Shown in pieces: positions 54,452 to 63,133 of a DNA stretch of 64,000 bases; position 1 is the stretch's first letter; each line of letters starts with the position of its first letter. Location: positions 1-64,000 of the forward strand of contig JAJFIK010000018.1 of assembly GCA_021775005.1 (NCBI GenBank), in the 5' to 3' direction. The stretch is from Rhodospirillales bacterium (GTDB lineage: Bacteria; Pseudomonadota; Alphaproteobacteria; JAJFIK01). The notes beneath the pieces are model-generated. The model searched no databases. It saw only the letters and a list, made by a program, of their open reading frames with translations, and was not told where the DNA came from. The translations under genes were made by a program, and so were the position numbers.

Positions 54452-55882
54452 TCAGCTACCAGCGAGACATGAGTGTTGAACCTTCATGCGGTCGAGCTTG
54501 CCACGTTCATTCTTGGGAAGCTCGTCCAAAAAGAACCATTTCTCCGGAACGGCTTCACGGCGCACTCTTTCTGCACACCATTTGCGCAATAGCGTGGGCG
54601 TACCCTCAGTGCCCGGCTTGAGCACAAGCGCGATGCCGACGATCTCACCGGCGATCTCGTCCGGCACTCCAAAGGCGCAGGCCTCCATGACGTCGGGGTG
54701 GGTTTCAAAGAGCAGGTCCAAGTCTTCGGGGTGGATTTTCATCCCCGCCCGATTGATCTCATGTTTGATGCGCCCGGTAAGCCGCGCGCACCCGCTCGCG
54801 TCGATCCGTCCCACATCGCCGGTCCGGAACCAGTCATTGAGAAATGCCGCCTCCGTCAGATCCGGTCGTTGATCATATCCAGACATCAGCGATGGGGTGC
54901 GCACCAAAAGCTCGCCTTCGCCGGTGGTCATGATTTCGCCGGTATCGTTCAGCACGGCCATGTCCCCGCCCCACGGCATCCCGATCAGACCATCTTCGGG
55001 GGTGAAGTCCTTGGCGGACGCACCGCCAACCCAGTTCGCGGTTTCGGTAATGCCGAATGTGTTGACCACATCGTTGGTGCCGGACCATGCCATCACTTTG
55101 CGCCAAAGCTTTGCCGCCAAAGGGGCAGAGCCGATATGGATGCGGCTTAGTGTGCCGCCGCTGGGCGGGGTGCTCATGCGCAACGCCAATTTCCAAAATG
55201 ACGGCACTGAACTCATGAAAGAAATTTTATGCGCATCAATCATGGCGCTGAACCCCTTCAGCTCCATGGGCCCCAGGCCGCAGGCAAGGTACAAGTCATG
55301 GCCGCCCAGCAATGGGGAGAGGCAATTTCCAATGAGTCCGTGACCGAAGTGGGTCGGCAAAACGCAAAGGCTTCGACGTAACGAGGCGCTCGGAATGTAC
55401 GTAAGATTTAGCGCAACCCGGGCCTGCAATGATCGGTAGCTATGCACCACGCCTTTGGGCTCGCCCGTGGTGCCAGAGGTAAACAGCACGAGTGCGGGAT
55501 CGTCTTCGCCGCGCGATGGGGGCGGGGCTATTGCGCCGGAGATGGCAAGAATATCGTCTGTACCTGCGAGGATAAGATCGGGCCGGACAAATGCTTTGAT
55601 GTTTTCAATCTCTGCCGCCGTAAGCCCTGTGTTGAGGCAATAGGCCGTGCCGCCAAGCGCCCAAACCGCCAGCAGATCGCGAAAGAATTCGGCTGTACCC
55701 CCATGAGCGATGACCACTCTCGGGCGCGGGTGAGGGGCGGCTTTGGCAAAGGCCTCCTGTCGCGCGGCGATCTCCTGCGCCAAACGATCTGCGCTCCAAC
55801 TCGCGCCGCTGCGGGCGTCAGTGATGGAACCAATATTGGGGAATTCGCGCCACATGGCGGTGGGGATCACTTTCGTAGTCAT
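54452..55882 (-). CDS. AMP-dependent acyl/amino-acid ligase (ANL superfamily)
   Basis: 476 residues, slightly shorter than typical CoA ligases. P-loop VLFTSGTTGEPKGVVHSYRS (about 131-150), TFGITETANWVG, core 8 motif region RLTGRIKHEINRAGMKIHPEDLD and terminal Lys in LPKNERGKLDRM. It adenylates a carboxylate and passes it to CoA or the adjacent carrier. The operon with a stand-alone carrier suggests the latter. The substrate is not predictable. The divergent GntR gene 123 bp away is a candidate regulator. Confidence 0.85.
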   Translation of the reverse strand: MTTKVIPTAMWREFPNIGSITDARSGASWSADRLAQEIAARQEAFAKAAPHPRPRVVIAHGGTAEFFRDLLAVWALGGTAYCLNTGLTAAEIENIKAFVRPDLILAGTDDILAISGAIAPPPSRGEDDPALVLFTSGTTGEPKGVVHSYRSLQARVALNLTYIPSASLRRSLCVLPTHFGHGLIGNCLSPLLGGHDLYLACGLGPMELKGFSAMIDAHKISFMSSVPSFWKLALRMSTPPSGGTLSRIHIGSAPLAAKLWRKVMAWSGTNDVVNTFGITETANWVGGASAKDFTPEDGLIGMPWGGDMAVLNDTGEIMTTGEGELLVRTPSLMSGYDQRPDLTEAAFLNDWFRTGDVGRIDASGCARLTGRIKHEINRAGMKIHPEDLDLLFETHPDVMEACAFGVPDEIAGEIVGIALVLKPGTEGTPTLLRKWCAERVRREAVPEKWFFLDELPKNERGKLDRMKVQHSCLAGS

Positions 55883-56005
55883 TTGTTGCGGGACGCTATC
55901 AGGAATGGTGCATACCGCCTATTCCTGCAAATTGGTCCATATCAGCATCAAATGCCGGGCTTGGTTTTGTTGTTCAAATGACAGTCCAGCAGATAGAATA
56001 GTCGG

Positions 56006-56965
56006 ATGGGGAAAGCGGCTAAAGATTGTACATCCGCAATGTTTCTCGCGCAGCCAGATGCGGCACGCGACGATCCGCTTTTTGTGCAGATCGCCGATGG
56101 TGTGCGCTATGGAATTGGCTCCGGTCACATGGGCCCCGGGGATCGTTTGCCCACGGCTGTGGATGCGGCAAATTCCTGGGGCGTCAATCATCATACGGTG
56201 CGGCGCGCCTATGGTGCCCTCGCAGACGAAGGGTTGATCACAGTGCTGCCAAGGGTTGGCGCACGGGTCCGCTGGCAACACCAAACCGCGGCCAACTCAC
56301 CAATGCCGTTGTCGGGATTTCTTGATGCCATGCTTCACCATGCGGAGCGCGCCTATGGACTTGACCCGGACGACTTGGCGGACCTCATTCGCACGCGCCG
56401 CCGTAAGACACGCCAAAACGGCGTTGTGGTGGTGATGGAATGCACCGCCGATCAAGCGGCCCATCACGGCGAAGAACTTGGGCATGCATTTGGCATGGAT
56501 ACTGTAGCGTTCTGTCTTGACGGGCATACTGAGCCCCCAGAAGGCCCCATCTTGGGAACTTATTTTCACTTATCAGAAATTGCAGCGCGCTGGCCCCATC
56601 GCCTTGGCGACGTCGTGATTGTGGCGGTAGAGCCCAGTGCCGAGATCGTCGACAGTATCCGGCAACAGGACGGCTCCATTCCTGATGTGGTTTTGCATGA
56701 AACCAATGGTATCCGCGCCGGCCTGATGGCGGATCAATTGCGGCACATGCCGGCGCTTGGCGGCACGCGGATTTTCATTGAGTTGAGCGATACCGTCGGG
56801 CCTGAAACGGATCAGCGCGAAAATATTGCACACCTCTATGCCCCTAAAAACTGGGCGCAGCTCTCGTGGTCAGCCCGCGGCAGAGCAAGGCACGACGAAT
56901 TGCCCTTTCAAATCACACCTTTGGAGATCAAACGCCTGGCACCGTTACTCGATCAACTGAATTAG
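56006..56965 (+). CDS. GntR-family transcriptional regulator
   Basis: 319 residues. Winged HTH about 20-90: LFVQIADGVRYGIGSGHMGPGDRLPTAVDAANSWGVNHHTVRRAYGALADEGLITVL, the standard GntR domain. The C-terminal 200 residues are an alpha/beta region (VVVVMECTADQAAHHGEELG, FIELSDTVGPETD), not the canonical UTRA or FadR helical bundle. ATG 56039 (MFLAQP) is an alternative start. It is divergent from the ligase-GNAT-ACP unit, so it may control it. Confidence 0.82.
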   Translation: MGKAAKDCTSAMFLAQPDAARDDPLFVQIADGVRYGIGSGHMGPGDRLPTAVDAANSWGVNHHTVRRAYGALADEGLITVLPRVGARVRWQHQTAANSPMPLSGFLDAMLHHAERAYGLDPDDLADLIRTRRRKTRQNGVVVVMECTADQAAHHGEELGHAFGMDTVAFCLDGHTEPPEGPILGTYFHLSEIAARWPHRLGDVVIVAVEPSAEIVDSIRQQDGSIPDVVLHETNGIRAGLMADQLRHMPALGGTRIFIELSDTVGPETDQRENIAHLYAPKNWAQLSWSARGRARHDELPFQITPLEIKRLAPLLDQLN

Positions 56966-57092
56966 ATTCGCCTTGGTGGTTTCAAAAGTGTTAACGCAAC
57001 GCGGACAGATCTGCAGCGAATCTGTATTGATTGAGGCGAAGGTTTCCCCTAGATTCTGGCGCTCAGGCGGGATTTTTATAGAGGGGTAGTTC

Positions 57093-57515
57093 ATGTCAGA
57101 TAAGAAATCACTTAGCCGTCGCTCGTTCATGCGCACTGTTTCAGGCGCAGCACTGGCACTTGGTGCCACGGCGGTCGTGGCGGGGGCGGCCCATGCCGCG
57201 ACTGATTCAGATACTGGTGGCAGCGCCGATCCAGCAGGGCGCGGGTACACCGGCGTTTCAGATTCCGACGGGGGCAGCAATGCCGACCGTGGAGGGCATG
57301 GTCGCGGTAGCTCATCCTCAGGCGTTACAGATTCCGACACCGGGTCTTACGCTGACGCTGTGGGAAATGGTCGCGGCAGAGCGAGCTACACAGATTCTGA
57401 CAGCGGTGGCTGCTCTGATCCGGGCGGCAACGGTCGGGGTCCGGTCCAACCGGGCACTACAGATTCTGATGTTGGCAGCTGTTCAGATCCCGGCGGCAGG
57501 GGTCGCGCAAACTAA
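57093..57515 (+). CDS. Tat-exported small protein with five Asp/Gly/Arg-rich repeats
   Basis: 140 residues. A twin-arginine signal (SRRSFMR, residues 8-14; cleavage after AHA, residue 35). The mature 105 residues are five repeats of 19-23 at 36, 55, 78, 99 and 122, each close to [TS]DSDxGxxxDPxGxGRG; repeats 4 and 5 gain a Cys (GGCSDPGG, GSCSDPGG). Repeats 1 and 2 lack it. Export through Tat implies folding before transport or fitting a cofactor. DSDxG resembles Ca-binding acidic loops, but that is only a resemblance. GAGGGG precedes the ATG and a strong terminator follows. No known family assignment. Confidence 0.75.
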   Translation: MSDKKSLSRRSFMRTVSGAALALGATAVVAGAAHAATDSDTGGSADPAGRGYTGVSDSDGGSNADRGGHGRGSSSSGVTDSDTGSYADAVGNGRGRASYTDSDSGGCSDPGGNGRGPVQPGTTDSDVGSCSDPGGRGRAN

Positions 57516-57578
57516 TATCATTCTAAGTTGCAAGGGGAATTTCTAGTTTCCCTTAGCGACCCAAATACCTTTGAATAA

Positions 57579-57610
57579 GGCGTGAGATTCAATTCTCGCG
57601 CCTTTTTCTT
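57579..57610 (+). terminator. Rho-independent terminator after the repeat protein gene
   Basis: A 9-bp stem, GGCGTGAGA with TCTCGCGCC (one G-T pair), closes over the loop TTCAAT and is followed by TTTTTCTTTG. It lies 64 bp after the repeat protein stop and 33 bp before the next ATG, so the repeat gene is transcribed as its own unit. Confidence 0.85.
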
Positions 57611-57642
57611 TGTTTGGGCAGAACTGCCCAATTGAGCCAGGG

Positions 57643-58833
57643 ATGACCATGACTGAACCTGAATGGATTGATAGCCCGCTACCGTTTCTTGTTGGCGATG
57701 TGAGTAGCGAAGACTTCTTCGACAACTTCTTTGAGAAGAAGGCGCTGATCGCCAAGCATGGTGATGCAGGGCGCTACAAACACCTTCTCTCTGTTGATCG
57801 GATAGATGAGATCATTGCCGGAATGGATCTACCTGGCAGCTCGCTTGATATGGCGCGGGCGGAACCGCGCATCAGCCGCGATGAGTTTCTGTTTCCAAAC
57901 GGCATGGCTGACAAAGGGGCGGTGGTGCGTCACTTCCAGCAAGGTGCCACCATCATCATGCCGCATCTACATCAGCTTGATGCCACTCTCGCGGAATTTT
58001 GCCGCGCCATAGAGAGCCTTTTCTGCGCTCATGTTCAGACCAACATATATTTGACACCGCCGAACAACCAAGGCTTCCGCACCCATTACGACGACCACGA
58101 TGTTTTTGTGATGCAAATATCCGGGCAGAAGCTCTGGAAGCTTTATGACATGCCCATCGCCAATCCTTATCGCGGGGAGGGATTTCAGCCCAATGTGCAC
58201 AAAGCAGGGGATCCGGTGGAGGAGTTTCTGCTTGAGGCCGGGGACTGCGTCTATATTCCGCGCGGGTTGATGCACGATGCCATTACCGATGGTGACGAGT
58301 CCTCACTGCACATAACGGTGGGGCTGATTGTCAAAACCTGGGCCGATCTGATGCTGGAAGCTGTCTCGGAAGTGGCCCTTCGTAATGAAGGATTTCGGCA
58401 GAGCCTGCCGGCTGGGTTTGCCCGAGATGACTTTGACGCCAGCAAGGCTGAGGCGCATTTTCGCAAAATCGCAGAGGATTTTTCCCGCGAAGCGAATTTC
58501 ACCGAGGCGTTTGAGCTTTTCGTTGAAAACTTTATCCGCGGACGAAGCGCCACCACCCGCGGTGGTGTGACCGGTGTGGTTGATCCCGTTGAGGCAGGCG
58601 ACAAATTTATCCGACGTAAAAACGCCCCGGCGCGCCTGCGCTACAACGACGAACGCGCCATTATCATTTGTGCGGGCGGCGAAGTGAATTTTGAGCGGGA
58701 GGCGGTCCCTGGTCTGGAAACGGCCCTTTCGGGGAAACCCTTTGATCTCTCAACCTTCGCGGACCTTGCTGAAAATCGCCGTGCCGATACCATCAAGAAG
58801 CTAATTGCATTTGGGCTTGCCACCAAAGTCTAA
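57643..58833 (+). CDS. JmjC/cupin-8-type 2-oxoglutarate oxygenase (ROXA-like)
   Basis: 396 residues from ATG 57643 (alternative 57649). The double-stranded beta-helix iron site is H148xD150 (THYDDHDVF) and H211 (YIPRGLMHDA). The following DGDESSLHITVGL and a C-terminal winged-helix-like part match the ribosomal oxygenase group (RoxA/Mina53/NO66-like), which hydroxylates Arg or His of ribosomal proteins L16 or L27. Activity on a ribosomal protein is the usual expectation; a role on the neighbouring repeat protein is only a hypothesis. No promoter found, but a terminator separates it from that gene. Confidence 0.8.
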   Translation: MTMTEPEWIDSPLPFLVGDVSSEDFFDNFFEKKALIAKHGDAGRYKHLLSVDRIDEIIAGMDLPGSSLDMARAEPRISRDEFLFPNGMADKGAVVRHFQQGATIIMPHLHQLDATLAEFCRAIESLFCAHVQTNIYLTPPNNQGFRTHYDDHDVFVMQISGQKLWKLYDMPIANPYRGEGFQPNVHKAGDPVEEFLLEAGDCVYIPRGLMHDAITDGDESSLHITVGLIVKTWADLMLEAVSEVALRNEGFRQSLPAGFARDDFDASKAEAHFRKIAEDFSREANFTEAFELFVENFIRGRSATTRGGVTGVVDPVEAGDKFIRRKNAPARLRYNDERAIIICAGGEVNFEREAVPGLETALSGKPFDLSTFADLAENRRADTIKKLIAFGLATKV

Positions 58834-58843
58834 GGAGCATCTG

Positions 58844-59650
58844 ATGTCATCCGATTTTTCGTATGAAACGTTGCTGGTGACTTTAGACGGCGCGGTGGCG
58901 GTGGTGCGGCTGAACCGCCCTGAAAAACGCAACGCCCTATCCGTCAAGATGATAGGGGAGCTAACTGACGTTGCCCGCGATTTGAAAACGCGCACAGATA
59001 TTCATGCCATCGTGCTTGCGGGATCAGACCAAATCTTTTCCGCCGGCGCTGATCTTACCGACCCAGATCGCCAGGGTGAGACTAAGCGAACCCTTCTGGA
59101 GCGGCGTCAGCGCGTTCTGGTGGGCCCGGATATGTGCGACGCCTGGGAAGCGCTTGAGCAAGTTACCATTGCCGCTGTCGAGGGGCCGTGCCTTGGGGGC
59201 GGGGTGGCGTTGGTGGCGGCGTGTGACTTCCGCATTGCTGGCGAAGGCGCGAGCTTTCGCCTGCCGGAGGTGGCTCTGGGGATCAACATGAGCTGGCACA
59301 GCTTGCCGCGCTTGGTCGCCATCATGGGGGTCGCGAAGGCAAAGCGTTTCGCAATATTCTGCGAAGATGCCTGTGCCGCCCACGACAAAGCCTGGGGTCT
59401 GGCTGACGAGGTTGCGCCGAAAGGCGGTGCGTTCTCAGAGGCGATGGCGTGGGCGGTAAAGGTGGCGGCGCTCCCTCCGGTGCCCGTGCGCATGTCCAAA
59501 GAAGCGATAAACCGCATTGCCTTGGCCGGTGCCGCCAGCACCATTCATATGGACCGCGACCAGTTTTTGCTCACCGCAGGGTCTGAAGACTTTGCTGAGG
59601 GCGTTTTGGCCTTTCTGGAGAAACGCGACCCCACGTTCAAGGGAAACTAG
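58844..59650 (+). CDS. Enoyl-CoA hydratase/isomerase family protein
   Basis: 268 residues, ATG 58844 with AAGGAG upstream. Crotonase signature: DQIFSAGADLTDPDR (about 63) and AAVEGPCLGGGVALVAACDFRIA (about 107-129), with the catalytic Glu region in FRLPEVALGI. It hydrates enoyl-CoA or acts as a related isomerase or hydrolase. It is 10 bp after the oxygenase gene, so possibly co-transcribed. No other beta-oxidation gene follows. Confidence 0.85.
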   Translation: MSSDFSYETLLVTLDGAVAVVRLNRPEKRNALSVKMIGELTDVARDLKTRTDIHAIVLAGSDQIFSAGADLTDPDRQGETKRTLLERRQRVLVGPDMCDAWEALEQVTIAAVEGPCLGGGVALVAACDFRIAGEGASFRLPEVALGINMSWHSLPRLVAIMGVAKAKRFAIFCEDACAAHDKAWGLADEVAPKGGAFSEAMAWAVKVAALPPVPVRMSKEAINRIALAGAASTIHMDRDQFLLTAGSEDFAEGVLAFLEKRDPTFKGN

Positions 59651-59685
59651 GCCTTATCGTTTGGCGCAAGGGGCGGTGGCTGCTC

Positions 59686-59714
59686 TTGACATAGTTTAAC
59701 GTTGAACTTATATA
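59686..59714 (+). promoter_or_regulatory. Sigma-70-type promoter of the nitroreductase-MarR operon
   Basis: A consensus -35 TTGACA (59686-59691), 17-bp spacer and TATATA -10 (59709-59714). The ATG follows 29 bp later with GGAGAAG in front. The spacer is occupied by a palindrome (next entry), as in repressor-controlled promoters. Confidence 0.75.
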
Positions 59715-59729
59715 GTTTAATATTGAACT
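59693..59729. promoter_or_regulatory. Two tandem near-palindromic operators over the promoter
   Basis: Site 1 AGTTTAACGTTGAACT (59693-59708) and site 2 AGTTTAATATTGAACT (59714-59729) differ only at the two central bases. Each is symmetric except for one base pair, and they are 21 bp centre to centre, two helical turns. Site 1 fills the -35/-10 spacer and site 2 covers the -10 end and start point. A dimeric MarR protein encoded two genes down is the natural candidate. Confidence 0.7.
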
Positions 59730-59743
59730 AATGGAGAAGAGCC

Positions 59744-60898
59744 ATGAACCGGCGCGGCGCACTAAAAATTCTTGGAAGCGGGGCGGTTATTCTGGCCGCC
59801 GGGGCCGGAGGCTTTGCTGTCACGCGCACGCCCACTGAGGCCATAGCCCCATGGGGGATGGCCGGATCAGCGGATTACACAGACCCCCGCGTGCGGGCGC
59901 TGTCCTATGCCATCCTCGCCCCCAACCCCCATAATCGCCAGCCCTGGATGGTGGATCTCTCGACCCCAGGTGAAGCCAGCTTGCATTGCGATCTGGGTCG
60001 ATTGCTGCCCGCCACTGATCCGTTCAGCCGGCAAATCACTGTTGGGCTGGGGTGTTTTTTGGAAATCCTGCGCATGGCCGCGGCGGAAGAAGACCTCCGG
60101 GCTGAGATTACACCGTTTCCCGACGGTGGCGACGCGGATCAATTGGATGGACGGCCCATCGCTCATATTCGTTTTGTGGAAGATGCCGGTGTTGCACGGG
60201 ATCCGCTTTTTGCCTTTGTCCTAGAGCGACGCACAACGCGGGAGCCCTTTGATACAAGTCGCCCTGTCTCAGATCGCTCGCTCGCCGCCATGCAGGGCGC
60301 TGCGGGCTCCGGTGTTCGTACCGGCTCCACCAATGATGCCGCGCGCATCGCCGCCCTTCGCGACCTGACCTGGGAAGCAATGCAAATCGAAATGCTCACG
60401 CCTTACACGATGCAGGAGAGCATTGACCTCATGCGTGTCGGCAAGCGCGCCATCAATGAAAACCCCGATGGCTTGGCATTTGGCGGCTTGATGTTTGATA
60501 CGCTCAATCTCTTTGGTTTGATGTCGCCTGAAACCCTTGCGGATCAAAGCTCCGTGTCGTTTCAACAAGGTCTGGATATCTGGGAGGAGATCACCATGAC
60601 GTCCATGGGCTTCATTTGGATCATTACGCCGGAGAACACGCGCCTCGATCAAATTAGTGCCGGCGGCAGTTGGGTGCGCCTCAATCTCGAAGCGGTGCCC
60701 CAGGGCTTGGGCCTGCATCCCGTGAGCCAGTCGCTGCAGGAGTACCCGGAAATGGATGAGCTTTATGCTCAACTTCGCCGCGATCTTAGCGCCACCGGGC
60801 CTGCGACGGTTCAGATGTTGGGGCGGATCGGCTATGGTCCCGCCATGCCGCGCTCCCCGCGTTGGCCTGTTGAGATAAAAATTACAGGGATCACATGA
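59744..60898 (+). CDS. Acg-family FMN-binding nitroreductase-like protein with Tat-type signal
   Basis: 384 residues. It opens MNRRGALKILGSGAVILAAG, a twin-Arg-like signal, then WGMAGSADYTDPRVRALSYAILAPNPHNRQPWMVDL, in which HNRQPW is the flavin-binding motif of the Acg/nitroreductase fold. Two nitroreductase-like halves appear (LEILRMAAAEEDL, QGLGLHPVSQSLQEYPEM). Acg proteins bind FMN tightly, and a flavin-sequestering role has been proposed. The gene is translationally coupled (ATGA) to the MarR gene. Substrate and redox role are not predictable. Confidence 0.8.
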   Translation: MNRRGALKILGSGAVILAAGAGGFAVTRTPTEAIAPWGMAGSADYTDPRVRALSYAILAPNPHNRQPWMVDLSTPGEASLHCDLGRLLPATDPFSRQITVGLGCFLEILRMAAAEEDLRAEITPFPDGGDADQLDGRPIAHIRFVEDAGVARDPLFAFVLERRTTREPFDTSRPVSDRSLAAMQGAAGSGVRTGSTNDAARIAALRDLTWEAMQIEMLTPYTMQESIDLMRVGKRAINENPDGLAFGGLMFDTLNLFGLMSPETLADQSSVSFQQGLDIWEEITMTSMGFIWIITPENTRLDQISAGGSWVRLNLEAVPQGLGLHPVSQSLQEYPEMDELYAQLRRDLSATGPATVQMLGRIGYGPAMPRSPRWPVEIKITGIT

Positions 60899-61344
60899 CC
60901 GCGAAAAATGCCGATCCGCTGCTCTATGTGTTCTTCAATGAGATCGGCATTATCAATCAGCTGATCACGACGCAGTTGGAGCGCTCCCTGCCTGATGGTT
61001 TGCGCTTGTCGCATTTCTCAGTTCTCAGCAATTTTGTGCGCCTGGGGGGCACGCGCACACCGGCGCAATTGGCAAGCGCGTTTCAGGTCACCAAAGGCGC
61101 CATGACAAATACGCTGCAGAAGCTTGAGGCCAAGGGTCTTGTTCGTATTAAAAGCAACCCGGACGATGGCCGCGGCAAGCTGGTGAGCATTACGGAAAAG
61201 GGACGGCGCGTGCGCAACAAAGCCGTTACGGCCCTTGCTCCCTCGTTTGCTGAATTTGAAAAGGCGTTTGCAAAGCGGGATGTCAAAGAAGCGTTGCCGT
61301 TCCTACAGGAAGTGCGCGCTTACCTGGATACCGCTCGCGATTAA
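60895..61344 (+). CDS. MarR-family repressor of the nitroreductase operon
   Basis: 149 residues. N-terminal dimerisation helix (LLYVFFNEIGIINQLITTQLERSLP), winged HTH AQLASAFQVTKGAMTNTLQKLEAKGLV (about 59-85) and wing IKSNPDDGRGKLVSITEKGRRV. It overlaps the nitroreductase stop and so is produced with it. Autorepression through the two 16-bp operators upstream of the operon is the simplest reading, but binding is not shown. It is convergent with the next SDR, their stops overlapping. Confidence 0.88.
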   Translation: MTAKNADPLLYVFFNEIGIINQLITTQLERSLPDGLRLSHFSVLSNFVRLGGTRTPAQLASAFQVTKGAMTNTLQKLEAKGLVRIKSNPDDGRGKLVSITEKGRRVRNKAVTALAPSFAEFEKAFAKRDVKEALPFLQEVRAYLDTARD

Positions 61345-62117
61345 AAATGCGCGAGGTAGCCGCCATCGACGGCAAGGATTTGCCCGGTGATATAACTTGC
61401 CGCCGGTGAAGCAAGAAATACTGCCGCCCCCGCAATTTCAGCCGGATCACCCCAGCGCGCCAGTGACGTGCGCATGGAGAGCCATCTGGCGACCGCGGGG
61501 TCCGCCATCATTTCTTCATTGGCCTCGGTGGCAAAATATCCCGGTGCGATGCCGTTCACAGTGATGCCTTGGCCGCCAAGTTCCGCCGCAAGCGCACGGG
61601 TTAACGCCTCGAGCCCGCCCTTGCTGGCGGTATAGGCAGCATCGCCGCCCCGCGCGATGGGCCCAGCAATAGACGTGACATTAATGATGCGGCCTTCATT
61701 CGCCTCGATCATGCCCACGCTGACAATACGGGCGAGGTTAAATGGTGCCACCAAATTGACCTCCAAGAGCGCGGATACATCATCCGCCGCAAAGTCCTGG
61801 AGCGCGCGTCGATCGCGTTGCCCGACATTGTTCACAAGGATATCAAGCGCACCGTGAGCTGTGGATATTGTATCGATGGCGCCTTGTACGGCGGCGGTGT
61901 CGGTCACATCAAACGCGGCCACATGGCCCGCGCCGCCTTCATCTTCGATCTCGGCCCTGGTGGCCTCCAGCACGTCGCTCTGGCGGCCGTTGAGGAAAAC
62001 TGTTGCCCCGGCGCGCGCCATGCCTTTAGCAATGGCAAGGCCCAGGCCGCGCCCCGCGCCGGTAACGAGGGCACGCTTGCCTTCAAGTGAAAACGACCTT
62101 GGGAAAAACTCAGCCAT
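61341..62117 (-). CDS. Short-chain dehydrogenase/reductase
   Basis: 258 residues. NAD(P) motif ALVTGAGRGLGLAIAKG (about 15-31), NNVGQ (about 91), and catalytic Ser-Tyr-Lys of NVTSIAGPIARGGDAAYTASKGG (Y about 161, K about 165). Closest in style to gluconate or glucose 5-/3-oxoacyl-type reductases. It overlaps the upstream epimerase gene by 8 bp, so translationally coupled. Function unassigned. Confidence 0.85.
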   Translation of the reverse strand: MAEFFPRSFSLEGKRALVTGAGRGLGLAIAKGMARAGATVFLNGRQSDVLEATRAEIEDEGGAGHVAAFDVTDTAAVQGAIDTISTAHGALDILVNNVGQRDRRALQDFAADDVSALLEVNLVAPFNLARIVSVGMIEANEGRIINVTSIAGPIARGGDAAYTASKGGLEALTRALAAELGGQGITVNGIAPGYFATEANEEMMADPAVARWLSMRTSLARWGDPAEIAGAAVFLASPAASYITGQILAVDGGYLAHF

Positions 62118-63123
62118 CGACGCTTGCCTTTGCTTTATCCCAGGCGTTGAGCACTTCTGCTTCGCGCTCCCTCGTGAGGGATTGATTGGCGAGGAATGTT
62201 CCGGTCTCGTCTAGTTCTGCCAGCACATCCTTGATGGTATCGCCAAGGGGGCGAAACCTCAGACCTGCTTTCAAGGGCATGGTGAGATCCGCGCGCATCA
62301 TGGCTTCTGATTTCGCTGCGCGCGGAATCCACAATGGTAATTCCATCCACCCGTTGACCTTCTGGGCGCGAAGAAAGCCCTCAGCCACAAGTTCACGAGT
62401 TGTCCCGGGCGGGGCAAATTTCTCGCAGGCGTCAAGAACCTCGCCGAGGGTCAGGGATACTTCCGGTCCCGTGCCATTGAGGATACCGTGGGCCTTGCGT
62501 TCACAAAGATCGAGCATCCAGCCCGCCAAATCTGCCGCATCGATTACCTGCACGGGGAAATCAAGATAGTCCGGCACCAAGACACGGCCGCCTTTGACTA
62601 TTCGTTGCGGCCAATAGGTAAAGCGTCCGGTTTTGTCATAGCGCCCGATAATGAGGCCAGGGCGGACGATCATTGCCGCATCGCCATAGGCCGCGATAAC
62701 ACGCCGCTCACATTCGGCCTTGAGGCGACCATAGTGCTTTGGTTCGACTTCCGTGGCGTCTTCAAGCGCCGGATCCCAATCCAAAACCTTGCTGGTTTCG
62801 TCAAGGGTCGGCGCGCCCGTTTCGTCATAGACAGAGATGGTGGAGACAAAAAGATAGTGCGGCACATTGGCCCTCACAGCCGCAATGGTACGCTCCACAA
62901 TCGGGGGCAGATAGCCGCTGGTATCAATGACGCTGTCGAAGCTCTTGCCGTTGAGGGCAGAAAGATCGCCGGCCCGATCACCGCGCAATTTCTCCGCCTC
63001 TGGGTAAAGCTCAGCGTTCGTTGTGCCGCGATTGAAAAGCGTCACAGCGTGGCCACGGGCCAATGCCTGTTCGGTTACATGACGACCAAGAAAACTAGTC
63101 CCACCAAGAATGAGTAAGCGCAT
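62110..63123 (-). CDS. NAD-dependent epimerase/dehydratase (atypical SDR)
   Basis: 337 residues from ATG 63123, where the Rossmann motif LILGGTSFLGRHV begins; the upstream frame to 63168 is unlikely. The extended-SDR-like fold has VIDTSGYLPP and LFVSTISVYDE with substrate loops of the isoflavone-reductase/CSP41 type, but the YxxxK of extended SDRs is not obvious (HYGRLKAECER is a candidate, Y and K). Function unknown. It sits between two SDR genes on the same strand, suggesting one operon. Confidence 0.8.
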   Translation of the reverse strand: MRLLILGGTSFLGRHVTEQALARGHAVTLFNRGTTNAELYPEAEKLRGDRAGDLSALNGKSFDSVIDTSGYLPPIVERTIAAVRANVPHYLFVSTISVYDETGAPTLDETSKVLDWDPALEDATEVEPKHYGRLKAECERRVIAAYGDAAMIVRPGLIIGRYDKTGRFTYWPQRIVKGGRVLVPDYLDFPVQVIDAADLAGWMLDLCERKAHGILNGTGPEVSLTLGEVLDACEKFAPPGTTRELVAEGFLRAQKVNGWMELPLWIPRAAKSEAMMRADLTMPLKAGLRFRPLGDTIKDVLAELDETGTFLANQSLTREREAEVLNAWDKAKASVDG

Positions 63124-63133
63124 CGCGGGGTCC

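Noticed and set aside
55883-56005. GntR operator between the ligase and GntR genes
   Set aside because: The imperfect GGAATGG/CCTATTCC arms are too mismatched to call a site.
57198-57512. CRISPR-like repeat array
   Set aside because: The near-repeats lie inside one reading frame, differ in length and sequence, and encode the Tat-exported protein; there are no cas genes.
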